A stretch of DNA of 64,000 nt. Source: Natronosalvus caseinilyticus. Lineage in GTDB: Archaea > Halobacteriota > Halobacteria > Halobacteriales > Natrialbaceae. Where the stretch lies: assembly GCF_017357105.1 (NCBI RefSeq), contig NZ_CP071596.1:1426001-1490000 (forward strand). Direction: 5' to 3'. The notes under the pieces are model-generated. The model was not told where the DNA came from. It did not search any database and saw only the letters and a list, made by a program, of their open reading frames with translations. Position 1 is the first letter of the stretch; every line of letters begins with the position of its first letter. Of this stretch, positions 1-8,656 are shown piece by piece. A program made the translations under genes and the position numbers.

Positions 1-398
1 TCGCCTTCCGGATATGAGCCTTCATATTTTTCTTTGAGGTGCTCACGAAGGGCGGGATTGTCGACAAGGACGTAGCCGTTTTCGAGCGCTGCCAGACCAA
101 TACCTGAATTGATTCCCTCGAGGTCAGCAACGTCGATGGCGTCAGTTTCAAGCGCATCAGTGAGTGACACAATGAGTGAAATGCGCTGCTCGAGGCGTTC
201 AGTCGGATCGAGATCGGACTCGAACGCAACAGCAATGTCGATATCACTCTGGTCGGTGGCCGTCCCGTGAACCGTCGAGCCAAACAGTATCGCGAGGCGA
301 ACTGGGTATCCTTCAAGGACACAGGTGAGCTCCTCGAGGTCGATCTCACGCTCGAGAGGCGTGTTCGAACCTGTATCTGAAGGTGGTGTCGGCCCCAT
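1..398 (-). CDS. MNT-type nucleotidyltransferase (partial, C-terminus outside window)
   Basis: The reading frame from the ATG at 398 stays open to the window edge (132 codons). Around residues 40-60 it has the minimal nucleotidyltransferase signature FGSTVHGTATDQSDIDIAV, that is GS, a spacer, then DxD, the metal- and NTP-binding motif of the pol-beta superfamily. Stand-alone MNT proteins of this size usually pair with a HEPN protein; in the HEPN/MNT toxin-antitoxin system the MNT protein AMPylates and silences the HEPN RNase. The partner would lie to the left of the window and cannot be seen. Family assignment is firm, the toxin-antitoxin role is inference. Confidence 0.8.
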   Translation of the reverse strand, partial: MGPTPPSDTGSNTPLEREIDLEELTCVLEGYPVRLAILFGSTVHGTATDQSDIDIAVAFESDLDPTERLEQRISLIVSLTDALETDAIDVADLEGINSGIGLAALENGYVLVDNPALREHLKEKYEGSYPEG

Positions 399-657
399 TA
401 TTCTAACTGTACACAGGGAACGGTTAAAATCGTTTGTCTCACGTGGGTACCAGGTTCGAAGAGCCGTTGAGGTTCCATGGACAGTCGTCGTCTTCGGTAC
501 CACACTCGAGTGCGTCTCCCTGGTGACTGCCGAAGACTGCTCGAGAGACCCACTTGCCAGTACCCAACCCACCAGCACGCCGCGCCAGTCCGTGTCTCGG
601 TCGTGTCTATGAGAGTGATCGTCTCTCTCGAGGGTTCTTACTCAGGGGCGTCCACGG

Positions 658-1551
658 CTATCCGAGGACGCCAGCTGTCTCCGGCGCTGGGGTTGTGGTC
701 TCTCCAGGGATCTCGACGTCCGCTGGAATAATGAGGCGCCGTTCGATGTACTCGAGGCCGTTCTTTCGTTCAGTGCGTTTCCGGACGGCCACACGATGGT
801 TCGAGAGCTCGAGGATGGAATCGATGGTTCGCGAGACGAGCTTTTTCGCGTAGGTCTCGCTCGTCCCGGGCTCCTGTCGGCGGATCCAGTGTTTGAGGTC
901 GCTCGCTTTGACGTACTCACGAATTTCCTTCCTGCCGGGCTCCCAGGGATTGTCGCCGACACTCGAGTCGACGCGTGTCTGCCACAGCTTCGTGGCTAAT
1001 CGCGTCGGTAACGCCTTGGCCGTCGAGCGACGCATATCCTCGTCCATCCGGGCGAGTTGCTGAATTGGGAGCAGGTCGCCGTAGGCCAGCGAGACGCTCC
1101 CACTGTCGAGTGGGTCCGCGCTCTCCGGTACGCGGAAGTACGTCTGCCCGTCATCTTTGGTGATCCGCTCGAGGTGGCCGCCCTGGATCTCGAGTGCGTG
1201 TTCATCAACGGTTTCGGTTCGGAGGTGGGCGCCTTTCTCGAGTTCCCTTTCCTGAAGTTCCTCGAGGCGGACCTTGTTCGCCCCGGTGCGCTTGCGGGTG
1301 GCCTCGGTCAGCGCGTCGACGCGGGTGAGGTCTTTGTTGTGGATGTTGAGGCGCTCGCTGAGTTCTTCGACCTCGGTTTCGAGCGCGGCGTTCGTCGTCT
1401 GGAGGCGGTCGGTCTGAGTTTCGAGACTGGCGATCGTCTCGTGTGCCTCCTCGAGGTCGGTCTCGAGCCGTTCGACGCGGTCGGCGAGGTGGTCGTTCTC
1501 CCGCTCGAGCGCGGAGAGGCGCTCGCGGATGGCCTCGAGGGCCTCACTCAT
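658..1551 (-). CDS. Coiled-coil haloarchaeal protein of unknown function
   Basis: 297 residues from the ATG at 1551; an upstream extension to 1674 would overlap the preceding gene and is not needed. Residues 1-90 are a long leucine/glutamate/arginine heptad coiled coil. The rest is globular, with a basic stretch near the end (SNHRVAVRKRTERKNG) and a short Thr/Pro/Ala tail. I recognise it only as a conserved hypothetical of haloarchaeal accessory DNA. It is the last gene of a minus-strand trio and overlaps the 73-residue gene by 8 bases, so translation is probably coupled. The coiled coil suggests an oligomer. No catalytic motif is visible. Confidence 0.75.
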   Translation of the reverse strand: MSEALEAIRERLSALERENDHLADRVERLETDLEEAHETIASLETQTDRLQTTNAALETEVEELSERLNIHNKDLTRVDALTEATRKRTGANKVRLEELQERELEKGAHLRTETVDEHALEIQGGHLERITKDDGQTYFRVPESADPLDSGSVSLAYGDLLPIQQLARMDEDMRRSTAKALPTRLATKLWQTRVDSSVGDNPWEPGRKEIREYVKASDLKHWIRRQEPGTSETYAKKLVSRTIDSILELSNHRVAVRKRTERKNGLEYIERRLIIPADVEIPGETTTPAPETAGVLG

Positions 1552-1765
1552 TGTGTTCACCACCCTGGCTCGAGCGGTCGGTCGCGGGGTCGGTGCTTTG
1601 ATGTTCGACCGAGAGCGACTCGAGGGGCTCACAGCCACACAGGCGCCACGCGCCGTTGCGGTGCTCGTACTCACACCGGAGCCACGTGCAGTCCTGGTCC
1701 GGTTGTGGGTCGAATACCACCTTTTGGGGCTGATTATCGCGTGGCGCCCACTCGAGGATGATCAT
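1544..1765 (-). CDS. Small conserved hypothetical protein (73 aa)
   Basis: A 73-residue ORF with a dense aromatic and charged N-terminal half (WAPRDNQPQKVVF, then CEYEHRNGAWRLCG), which looks like a small beta-rich domain, and a polar Asp/Ser/Thr tail. Its start overlaps the stop of the 41-residue gene (ATGA) and its end overlaps the start of the coiled-coil gene, so it is the middle cistron of a tightly packed operon. I cannot name the family. The overlaps on both sides are the main reason to believe it is real. Confidence 0.6.
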   Translation of the reverse strand: MIILEWAPRDNQPQKVVFDPQPDQDCTWLRCEYEHRNGAWRLCGCEPLESLSVEHQSTDPATDRSSQGGEHNE

Positions 1766-1887
1766 CGGTTTACCTCCTCGCAGAGGGCGCAGTAGGCTTG
1801 CTCGAGGTCGCCGGGGCGCTCGAAGAGAGTTCTTGGTTGTATCGATTCAGTCGAAATGGTTTCGTGCGTGGTCGTCGTAGTCGTCAT
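1762..1887 (-). CDS. Very small CxxC protein (41 aa), first gene of micro-operon
   Basis: A 41-codon frame begins at the ATG at 1887 with a poly-Thr start (MTTTTTTHETIS) and ends with the half zinc-knuckle CALCEE just before the stop. The stop overlaps the next start in an ATGA arrangement. It reads like an 'ERPGDLEQAYCALCEEV' module, a single CxxC that could bind zinc as a dimer or in a complex. The size and coupling argue for a real gene but no family is recognised. Confidence 0.45.
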   Translation of the reverse strand: MTTTTTTHETISTESIQPRTLFERPGDLEQAYCALCEEVNR

Positions 1888-1981
1888 TGCCTTATCCCAA
1901 GGCACAAGGCTCGGTGTACCAGCACCGGGCCGCAGATTTGTGGCCGCTTGTGCCTCTACTTCTGACTCTGACCGCTAGCGC

Positions 1982-2022
1982 CTTAGTGCTTACTAAGACT
2001 TAGTTAGACTAACAAAGTATAA
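1982..2022. promoter_or_regulatory. Divergent promoter with nested TTAGT/ACTAA palindromes
   Basis: The gap between the minus-strand trio and the plus-strand small gene/HNH pair contains alternating half-sites: CTTAGT (1982-1987), ACTAAG (1992-1997), CTTAGT (1999-2004) and ACTAA (2008-2012). They form overlapping dyads, including the perfect 13-mer ACTAAGACTTAGT (1992-2004) and the 11-mer GTTAGACTAAC (2003-2013). A TATA-like GTATAAG follows at 2017-2023 and is readable on either strand. This is the layout expected of an operator where a dimeric repressor blocks the basal factors. Which protein binds is unknown. Confidence 0.55.
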
Positions 2023-2077
2023 GTGTTCCAGACACACAGTAAGAAACGCTAATGACGTAACCTGTCGAATCGGGTGC

Positions 2078-2233
2078 ATGGTCAAATATCAATTCCAGGT
2101 CGACGACGAGACGTGGAACGCGTGGAAAGAGACGGTTCCGCGGACGAAAAGCCTCGAACAACGCCTCATCGAGTTGATTGAGGCCGATACGGATGGACGA
2201 GTAATCGAAGATGACAGCAAAGAACAAACGTAA
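2078..2233 (+). CDS. Small conserved haloarchaeal protein (51 aa)
   Basis: 51 residues beginning MVKYQFQVDDETWNAWKETV, a beta strand followed by a helix rich in Trp, Lys and Glu, then 'SLEQRLIELIEADTDG'. The strand-helix-helix plan resembles ribbon-helix-helix proteins, where a short strand binds DNA as a dimer. This is shape-based inference only. The gene overlaps the start of the HNH gene by 23 bases and sits directly downstream of the palindromic promoter, so it could be the local repressor of both divergent units. Confidence 0.55.
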   Translation: MVKYQFQVDDETWNAWKETVPRTKSLEQRLIELIEADTDGRVIEDDSKEQT

Positions 2234-2873
2234 TTCGAGTACTGATCAGAAGACGTGTCCACACTGTGGCGATGACTTTCAGGGGAACAGAGGACTTCGA
2301 GTCCATATGGCAGCTGCACACGACAAACAAACGACGGTAATTATCCGATGTAACTGGTGTGGCACGCCGATGGATGTCCGCGAATGGAAGACAGACCAGA
2401 ATCACTACTGCAGTCGGGAATGCGGTGTGGCCTGGAGGACGTACTTACAAACTGGAGAGCGACATCCAAACTTCAAGGATGGGACGTCACGCGGACGCGA
2501 ATTTCGGTGGATTGCCATGGCTGTTCGCGCCAGGGACAGTGCGTGTGTTCGTTGCGGACGGGAGGAGACATCAAATGGACGGGGATTGTACGTCCACCAT
2601 ATTATTCCCGAAAGGAAGGCTGAAGATCCCCACGACCCACAGAATCTCCTCTCGGTCTGTGATGCGTGCCACCAGTCGCTCGAAGGGCTACCCCCAGAGG
2701 AACAACTACAAGCCTGTGACATAGAGTCTCGAGACGAGTTGCGATTGCGTGGCGAAGATGCGGCTTGGATGGAGAAATACTGGGAACGAGTAGCAACGTT
2801 GGAGACGGCGCCTGACCCGTGGCCGGGAATGTTTGCCGAGGCGCAGAAGCACTTCAACCAGTGTTCGGAATGA
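2211..2873 (+). CDS. HNH endonuclease with N-terminal zinc fingers
   Basis: 220 residues. Residues about 16-40 are a C2H2-like finger (CPHCGDDF...HMAAAHD), about 46-72 a second treble-clef type zinc site (CNWCG...CSREC), and about 110-165 an HNH core: CVRCG, then the VHHI catalytic histidines, an asparagine in DPQNL and CDAC closing the zinc site. HNH nucleases with such fingers are common in haloarchaeal viruses and mobile DNA and may be homing or defence nucleases. It is translationally coupled to the 51-residue gene upstream. The substrate is not deducible. Confidence 0.85.
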   Translation: MTAKNKRNSSTDQKTCPHCGDDFQGNRGLRVHMAAAHDKQTTVIIRCNWCGTPMDVREWKTDQNHYCSRECGVAWRTYLQTGERHPNFKDGTSRGREFRWIAMAVRARDSACVRCGREETSNGRGLYVHHIIPERKAEDPHDPQNLLSVCDACHQSLEGLPPEEQLQACDIESRDELRLRGEDAAWMEKYWERVATLETAPDPWPGMFAEAQKHFNQCSE

Positions 2874-3175
2874 CTCTGTCCTGGGATGGTCCGGCTGGCT
2901 GGCAGGATTGCGTGTACTTACGAAGTCATCGCTCGAGTCGGTCTCACCTCGACGAGATTTTGACTGCTCTGGCTTGCGAGCGGGTGTCTCTCCGGGCGCT
3001 ATACGTGTTGCTCGAGGAATCTACCTCACAACACCCGATTCCTTTCGAGGGAACTCGAGACGCGTCGAGAGCGGTTGCTCGTCTTTCGAGCGGTTGCTCC
3101 CGAGACCGCGTTGGGGGGACGAGAACGTGTCCCGGAACGAAAGGGTAATGGAACGGGATACTCACTATCGGTTCA
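2874..3175. other. Intergenic stretch without supported gene
   Basis: About 300 bases between the HNH gene and the AglB-like gene. Open frames exist on both strands but none has recognisable motifs, and they are rich in Arg/Ser as expected of shadow frames in GC-rich DNA. It presumably holds the promoter of the AglB-like gene, but I see no convincing TATA box. Confidence 0.4.
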
Positions 3176-5587
3176 ATGGCTGCGGACGATCGCGTCGCCG
3201 TTCACGAGGCCACGACCGAGTTCCTTGAGGACCGCGACGACGGTGAAGCGACGCTCGAGGCTGTCCTCGAGACCGATTCGGCGCGCGAGACGTGGACGTT
3301 CGACGACGTGCCGGTGAACTCGGGGACCTTCGGCGAGCTGGTCTCACGCGGAATCGTCGAGAAGGCCGACGGCGAGTACCAGGTCTCGGACCCGAAAGCC
3401 GTCCGGGCGGCGCTTGAGGGGGAGTCCCTCGAGACGGAATTCGATGCGGGTGCAGCGAGAGGCTTTCTCGAGGAGCGGTCGCTCGAGCTGGGGATCTGGG
3501 GCGATCGGCGGGCGCTCGCCGGGCTTGCTGGGGCGCTCGTTTTCCTGTTCGCAATGCGGATCGTTCAGTACGGATCGGTCTTTCGAGGGGACGACGTGTT
3601 GTCGCCGGGGAACGATCCCTACTTCTACCGCTACTGGATGGAGGACCTGCTGTCGCGATCGACGAGTCCGACGGACATCGGCTTGCTCGCCGAGATGCCG
3701 GCCGGAGCGATGACTAGGCGGCCGCTCACCCACGCCGCTAACTGGTGGTTTGCGACGCTCCTCGGCGGTGACCAGTGGGCCGCCGATATGGTAGCTGCGT
3801 GGCTCCCCGTCGTCGCGACGGTGGCGCTGGGAGTCGTGGTGTACGCCCTGGCCGTGGTCGTCACGCGAGATGTTCGAGTGGGGGTCGCGTCGGTGGTGTT
3901 GCTGGCCGTCGCCCCCGTTCACGCGGTCTACACGCAACTCGGCTTCCTCGAGCACCGACTCCACCAGTACTTCTGGCTCGGCGTGACATTGCTGGCGCTC
4001 GCGTTGCTCGCCGCCGACTTTACTCGTCGACGAGCGGAGACGAGAACGGAGGACGCTATTCGCGGTCATCTCGAGTCGCCGGTGACGTGGGTGGTTTCGA
4101 TCGGTCTGGGCCTCGCGCTGGGGATATCGATCCACCTATGGGGCGGCTCGCCGTTGCTGTTCATGCCGCTCGCCGCGTACGTCGCCCTCCGCGTCCTCGT
4201 CGACGTCCGGGAGAGTATTTCCCCGACGCTGGCGAACCTTCCGTTGCTCGCAGGGTTGGCGATCGGAGCGGGACTCTCGATCTGGGCGCACACCAGCTGG
4301 GGCTGGCGACTCGCGTTCGTCGCGTACACGCCGGCGATGGTGCTCGGTGGAGCAATCGTGGTGGTCGCACTGGGTGAACTCTGGCGCTCTCTCGACCTCC
4401 ACGTCGGTGGGCTAGCTGCGCTCGAGGTCGGCGTCGTCGGCATCGGCCTCTACGCGCTTCGGCGGCTCCGGCCCGAGGACTGGGCGAACGCTCGAGGCCG
4501 GGCGGACGACCTTTTCCTCCGCGAGGGGTACACAGAGTCGGCGTCGCTGTTCACTCCTGACTACATGGTGATCTTTGGGCCCCTGGTGCAGCTCGGGGTG
4601 GGCTTCTACCTCGGCGTCGCCGTTCTCGCGTGGGCCGTGTGGCTTCTCTCTCGAGAGTACGAACCTGCCTGGTTAGTGCTCGCCGTCTACACGGTCTTCT
4701 TTACCGTACTCGCTGGAATCCAGATTCGATTCGCCGCCCAGCTCATGATCCCTGTAGCCGTGCTTGGTGGCATTGGATTCGTCTACGTCCTCTCGGTAGT
4801 CGACCTAGCCCGGCGGCCCCGTCCGTTTCGGGAGGAAAGTAGTCGGGCTGTCGCTGCCGACGGTAGGACGGAGCCGTCGATAGACTGGCCCGAACGACGA
4901 CAGGTGCTCTACGTCCTCGGTACCGGCCTGCTCGTCTGCGGGTTCGGGTTACTCTTCGTTCCCGGCCTGACCGGACAGATCACCTACAGCGAGGGACAGC
5001 ACGGAGCGACGGCGGCGATCGAGGAACACGCTCTCGAGACCGATCGCGAGTACCCGGAGACCTTCGTGCTGAGCGAGTGGGGGGACAACCGGATGTACAA
5101 CTACTTTGTCAACGGCGAGTCGCGGAGCTATTCATACGCTCGCTCAAACTACGGCGAGTTCGTCGGCGGGGCTTCTCCGGACGAGCAGTACGAGCAGATT
5201 TCCGGGCGCGTCGGCTACGTTGTCGTAACCAATGACGAGGGAACGGTTCGCTCGGGGAGTACGCACGAACAATTCCTCCAAGATAACGGGTCTGTTCCAG
5301 AGCTTGGTCACTACCAGGCGATTTCCCTGTCGGACTCGAGTGCTGCCTATGCAGTCGTCCCCGGCGCGACTATCAACGCAACCGTCTCGCCGAACGAGAG
5401 GGTTTCGGTACGAACGACTGTCGAGGTCGATGGACAAACCCTCGAGTACGGGCGGGACGGGGAGGCGGATGGCGAGGGGCGACTCGAGGTCACCGTGGCC
5501 TATCCGGGAACATACGAGGTCGGTGATCGAAACATTACGGTGACGCAGGCGAACGTGGAGGCCGGTGAGGCGGTCGCAGGCGGGTAA
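3176..5587 (+). CDS. AglB-like STT3-family oligosaccharyltransferase (GT66), short form
   Basis: 803 residues. Residues 1-100 are soluble and winged-helix-like, then about 12 hydrophobic segments run from about 115 to 610, with a C-terminal extracytoplasmic domain. GNDPYFYRYWMED after the first membrane span matches the catalytic acidic loop of STT3 proteins. At about residues 634-642 the sequence EWGDNRMYN occupies the place of the usual WWDYG motif. Classical AglB of Haloferax is about 1050 residues, so this is a shorter, divergent relative. STT3 enzymes move lipid-linked glycan to Asn of secreted proteins. It stands at the edge of the glycan locus, which fits that role, but activity with the altered motif is uncertain. 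Confidence 0.75.
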   Translation: MAADDRVAVHEATTEFLEDRDDGEATLEAVLETDSARETWTFDDVPVNSGTFGELVSRGIVEKADGEYQVSDPKAVRAALEGESLETEFDAGAARGFLEERSLELGIWGDRRALAGLAGALVFLFAMRIVQYGSVFRGDDVLSPGNDPYFYRYWMEDLLSRSTSPTDIGLLAEMPAGAMTRRPLTHAANWWFATLLGGDQWAADMVAAWLPVVATVALGVVVYALAVVVTRDVRVGVASVVLLAVAPVHAVYTQLGFLEHRLHQYFWLGVTLLALALLAADFTRRRAETRTEDAIRGHLESPVTWVVSIGLGLALGISIHLWGGSPLLFMPLAAYVALRVLVDVRESISPTLANLPLLAGLAIGAGLSIWAHTSWGWRLAFVAYTPAMVLGGAIVVVALGELWRSLDLHVGGLAALEVGVVGIGLYALRRLRPEDWANARGRADDLFLREGYTESASLFTPDYMVIFGPLVQLGVGFYLGVAVLAWAVWLLSREYEPAWLVLAVYTVFFTVLAGIQIRFAAQLMIPVAVLGGIGFVYVLSVVDLARRPRPFREESSRAVAADGRTEPSIDWPERRQVLYVLGTGLLVCGFGLLFVPGLTGQITYSEGQHGATAAIEEHALETDREYPETFVLSEWGDNRMYNYFVNGESRSYSYARSNYGEFVGGASPDEQYEQISGRVGYVVVTNDEGTVRSGSTHEQFLQDNGSVPELGHYQAISLSDSSAAYAVVPGATINATVSPNERVSVRTTVEVDGQTLEYGRDGEADGEGRLEVTVAYPGTYEVGDRNITVTQANVEAGEAVAGG

Positions 5588-5664
5588 GACGTATCTCAGG
5601 GTATTCGTTCAACTTTAGCTGGCACTACTGGAGTCTCGTATGGGTTGGTTGAACGGCCGTATTG

Positions 5665-5725
5665 AGGGTTCTACGTAATCACTGAGGAGGGACAGGCGTA
5701 TCTCGAGAGAGTTCGATGTGAGTGA
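5665..5725 (+). pseudogene. Possible winged-helix regulator tail (relic)
   Basis: A short frame reads FYVITEEGQAYLERVRCE and then stops. This is the typical end of a haloarchaeal winged-helix regulator (Y-x-I/L-T-x-x-G-x-x-Y-L). An in-frame stop precedes it by a few codons, so only the tail remains. It may mark the breakpoint where the AT-rich glycan island was inserted. Confidence 0.3.
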
Positions 5726-5752
5726 CCTTGAGGAGGAATTGTGAATCAATTA

Positions 5753-7258
5753 CTATCTTTTGAGAGTCAATATCCATTTGAAAAGTGGATCGAACTTTCT
5801 CGGTGCTTTCTGGCGAACCAGTTCTATTTCATCGGTATTAATCACTCCAAGCTGGATTGAGAGTACAAAATACAGTAGGAATCCAATAGACGGGACAACG
5901 ATGAGTGAGGGAATTGGTGTAAGGATTCTTGCTAAGCCGAACACGATCGGTGCAGTAAGAAGACCAGCTGCAATTATCCGAATTGCACGTAGATCAGAAA
6001 TTGGATCGAATCCAATCCGTCGTGCAATCCACGTATGAAGAAGGACCATCGAACCGTAACCGATAGATGTTGCAAGTGCGGCGCCAATCATGCCGTATCG
6101 TGGAATCAATAAGAGATTCAGACACAGGTTAAGGACTGCAGCACCACTAGTGGCGAGAACAAGGCTTCGGAGTTCACCTTTTCCTTGACCAATAGCGAAA
6201 ATCGGACGAGCTAGGGCAAATCCGAGAACACCCGGTAGGAGAACTAAGAGAGGTCCAACTGCTGGGTAAAATTCAGATCCAAAATAGATCGGAACGAAGA
6301 CGTCTGCAAGAGCAGCCAATCCAATTATCATAATAACCATAAGAGAGAGATTCAGTCTCGTGGATTGAGACGCAATCTCTGTGACCGTTTCGTGTTGTCC
6401 CTTGGACCACATCTCGGACGTAGAATGAACGAGGGTATACTGGATTGCCATGGGTGCCATCCAGAGGAACTCAGCAACTACGAGTGCTGCTTTGTAATAA
6501 CCAGTCTCGACATCTCCTGCTACTGGCCGTAGAATTAGAATATCAACGTGATATAACGATATTGTAAGAAATGCCAGCAGAATACTATACGCATTGAAAC
6601 TCAACAGCTCGTATCTCGGAACAGATTGAGACCTTTTGAACAAGATTGAAAATGATATCTGTTCTCTAATTAACCAGAGAGTAATAGCGCCCACGATCAG
6701 CGCTGCAGTAACTTGACCGATAAGGACACCTTCTACACCCAGTCCAAACTGCAGCAGTACGACCGCTGTTACTGCATATGTTAGCTTCTTCATGATTTGA
6801 AGTGGTTCCGAACGATGCTCTAATCCAAAGCCCATTAGGGCCCCTCGCCCTACCGAATAAAATTGGTTGAGGAAAAGATACGCCGCCAGAATTATAAAGT
6901 ACGTTTGAAACTCTACCGAGAACATATTTTCGACGATATCCGTTTGTGAGAACACCGCCAAGAGACTCGCAAATCCTCCAGTAATCAATATCGATAATTT
7001 AAAGTAAAATGCGAATACATGGTCATTCCAGTGAGCAATCGATCGATCCTCAGCGATATACTTTCTTATGCCATTAAATATTCCAGATGTAGTAAAGACA
7101 GATAAGACACTAAACACAGACATCACAAGTGCGTAATCACCATAGCCACCACTACCCAAGAAACGGACGATAATCGGTGTTGTAAGTATACCTAAAACAA
7201 GAACACCGATCTTTGTTCCCAAGATAGAGAAGAAAGCGCGAACTAGGTTTCGTGACAC
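5753..7258 (-). CDS. Polysaccharide flippase (Wzx/PST family)
   Basis: 501 residues with about 12-14 hydrophobic helices spread over the whole length. The start RAFFSILGTKIGVLVLG and the FLGSGGYGDYAL segment are typical of oligosaccharide flippases of the MATE-like superfamily. It would flip the lipid-linked glycan across the membrane, the role given to AglR in Haloferax. It lies 6 bases after the pyruvyl transferase gene and is surely cotranscribed. Its base composition is far more AT-rich than the flanking AglB-like gene, a sign of transfer. Confidence 0.88.
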   Translation of the reverse strand: MSRNLVRAFFSILGTKIGVLVLGILTTPIIVRFLGSGGYGDYALVMSVFSVLSVFTTSGIFNGIRKYIAEDRSIAHWNDHVFAFYFKLSILITGGFASLLAVFSQTDIVENMFSVEFQTYFIILAAYLFLNQFYSVGRGALMGFGLEHRSEPLQIMKKLTYAVTAVVLLQFGLGVEGVLIGQVTAALIVGAITLWLIREQISFSILFKRSQSVPRYELLSFNAYSILLAFLTISLYHVDILILRPVAGDVETGYYKAALVVAEFLWMAPMAIQYTLVHSTSEMWSKGQHETVTEIASQSTRLNLSLMVIMIIGLAALADVFVPIYFGSEFYPAVGPLLVLLPGVLGFALARPIFAIGQGKGELRSLVLATSGAAVLNLCLNLLLIPRYGMIGAALATSIGYGSMVLLHTWIARRIGFDPISDLRAIRIIAAGLLTAPIVFGLARILTPIPSLIVVPSIGFLLYFVLSIQLGVINTDEIELVRQKAPRKFDPLFKWILTLKR

Positions 7259-7264
7259 TCTTTA

Positions 7265-8566
7265 TCACTTATCAAATAATCTGTTAAATAAATTATTTTG
7301 CTGAACGATTTTGAGTTTTGTTTCTATGGTACTAGACTCACGGCTATACTGTTCACTCATTTTGCTTACTGCAACAGTGAACTCTTTCTCGTTAATCTTC
7401 TCTCTCCCTTCGAAGAAGTACTCTCCTTGATTAAAGTCTCTCAGAAGTGATTTATATTTAATAGCCCAACCGATAGTGATAACGGGTGTATGGTTCTTAT
7501 ACGCATGAATAAGCGAGTGGTAACGAGAACCTATTAGGAAATCAAATTGGTTGATAATATGCTCAAGTTCAATTGCATTTAATTCGTCTTCAAGTAGAAT
7601 GACTCTTTCATTGTTTCTAAACTGTCGTTTTATATTGCGACAAAGATCAAGATCTTCAACTGAATGTCGAAGAATATAGATCGTCCGATTCTCTGAGAGT
7701 AATTTCTCTATAGCTGCGTCGTAGAGTGAGTACAGATCTTCGTGATCTGCGTGTTCAAACACTTTCGAATTTGGGACGATTCCAACAGCATCTGATTGGA
7801 TTTTTTCATATCTCAAATTGGGTTTATCTAAATAAATATTTCTAATGTCATATCCCTGTTTCTGAAGAACGATATCAAATTCTCTTTGAACATTATCCCG
7901 TGTATACGGAGTAAGTGATTCAACCCCCTCAACTTCCCGTGGACAAATAACTTCGGGATATTGGAGGTAAGTTTCCATCAATGGATTAATAACCTGTTTC
8001 TTTGCCATTTCATAATCGAATGGCCCAATTGATTGCGGAAATATGTACATCGGCATTCCGAATTTTCTAGCTATAATTATATTATTAATATAGATTATTG
8101 ATCCTCTGAAGCTACATTGTGAGGAGAATGCATAACCATTGATGTCAATAAGAAATGAGCAGTTTTCCAGCGCTTCATGGATCTGTTCTACTACGTCGTT
8201 TGTAAATTCAGTAGTATTGAAGTACTTCATCGAGGGAGATAGCAAAGGCAGCTGAATTTCTGCACCCCAAGGTAGGATCTCAAACGTGTATTGTGACTTC
8301 TCGTCCGTTGACCGTTGATAATCTCGTCCAGAGAGCAAAATAATGTCTTTCTCGGGAAATCGTTTGGACATCTGATCAACCACGGTAAATGTCATCGCTT
8401 GTGCCCCCTTGTTGAATAACTCTCCACCGATGATAATAATATTACTTCGGTCCGTGGAATCAGTGGGGTGATTATCTTTGGAAAACAGTAGAGTAGACAG
8501 AAGTTCCTTCTCGGTAGAAGCGGCAAGAGACATATTTCGAGCAACCTCTCTACATCTTTCACTCAT
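7265..8566 (-). CDS. Polysaccharide pyruvyl transferase family protein
   Basis: 433 residues from the ATG at 8566. IIIIGGELFNKGAQAM near residue 45 is the glycine-rich motif of the PssM/CsaB/WcaK family, and FLIGSRYHSLIHAYKNHTPVI near residue 370 is its C-terminal signature with the key SRYH. These enzymes put pyruvate ketals on sugars, or in some members build related surface glycans. An ATG at 8587 is also in frame, but the TATA box at 8591-8598 would place the transcript start near 8567, so the leaderless ATG at 8566 fits better. First gene of the operon with the flippase. Confidence 0.82.
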   Translation of the reverse strand: MSERCREVARNMSLAASTEKELLSTLLFSKDNHPTDSTDRSNIIIIGGELFNKGAQAMTFTVVDQMSKRFPEKDIILLSGRDYQRSTDEKSQYTFEILPWGAEIQLPLLSPSMKYFNTTEFTNDVVEQIHEALENCSFLIDINGYAFSSQCSFRGSIIYINNIIIARKFGMPMYIFPQSIGPFDYEMAKKQVINPLMETYLQYPEVICPREVEGVESLTPYTRDNVQREFDIVLQKQGYDIRNIYLDKPNLRYEKIQSDAVGIVPNSKVFEHADHEDLYSLYDAAIEKLLSENRTIYILRHSVEDLDLCRNIKRQFRNNERVILLEDELNAIELEHIINQFDFLIGSRYHSLIHAYKNHTPVITIGWAIKYKSLLRDFNQGEYFFEGREKINEKEFTVAVSKMSEQYSRESSTIETKLKIVQQNNLFNRLFDK

Positions 8567-8590
8567 AACCAAATACCTGTCACGCACCAG

Positions 8591-8598
8591 TATAAATA
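8591..8598. promoter_or_regulatory. TATA box between divergent glycan genes
   Basis: TATAAATA at 8591-8598 lies in the 90-base gap between the pyruvyl transferase (minus) and the nitroreductase-like gene (plus). On the minus strand it reads TATTTATA with its centre 28 bases from the ATG at 8566, the standard archaeal spacing for a leaderless transcript. On the plus strand it would give a leader of about 35 bases. Confidence 0.5.
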
Positions 8599-8656
8599 CC
8601 TCGAAGATATCGCAAGGATGAATGAAAAGATACGTTGAAGTGGCCCCAGCAGATTA

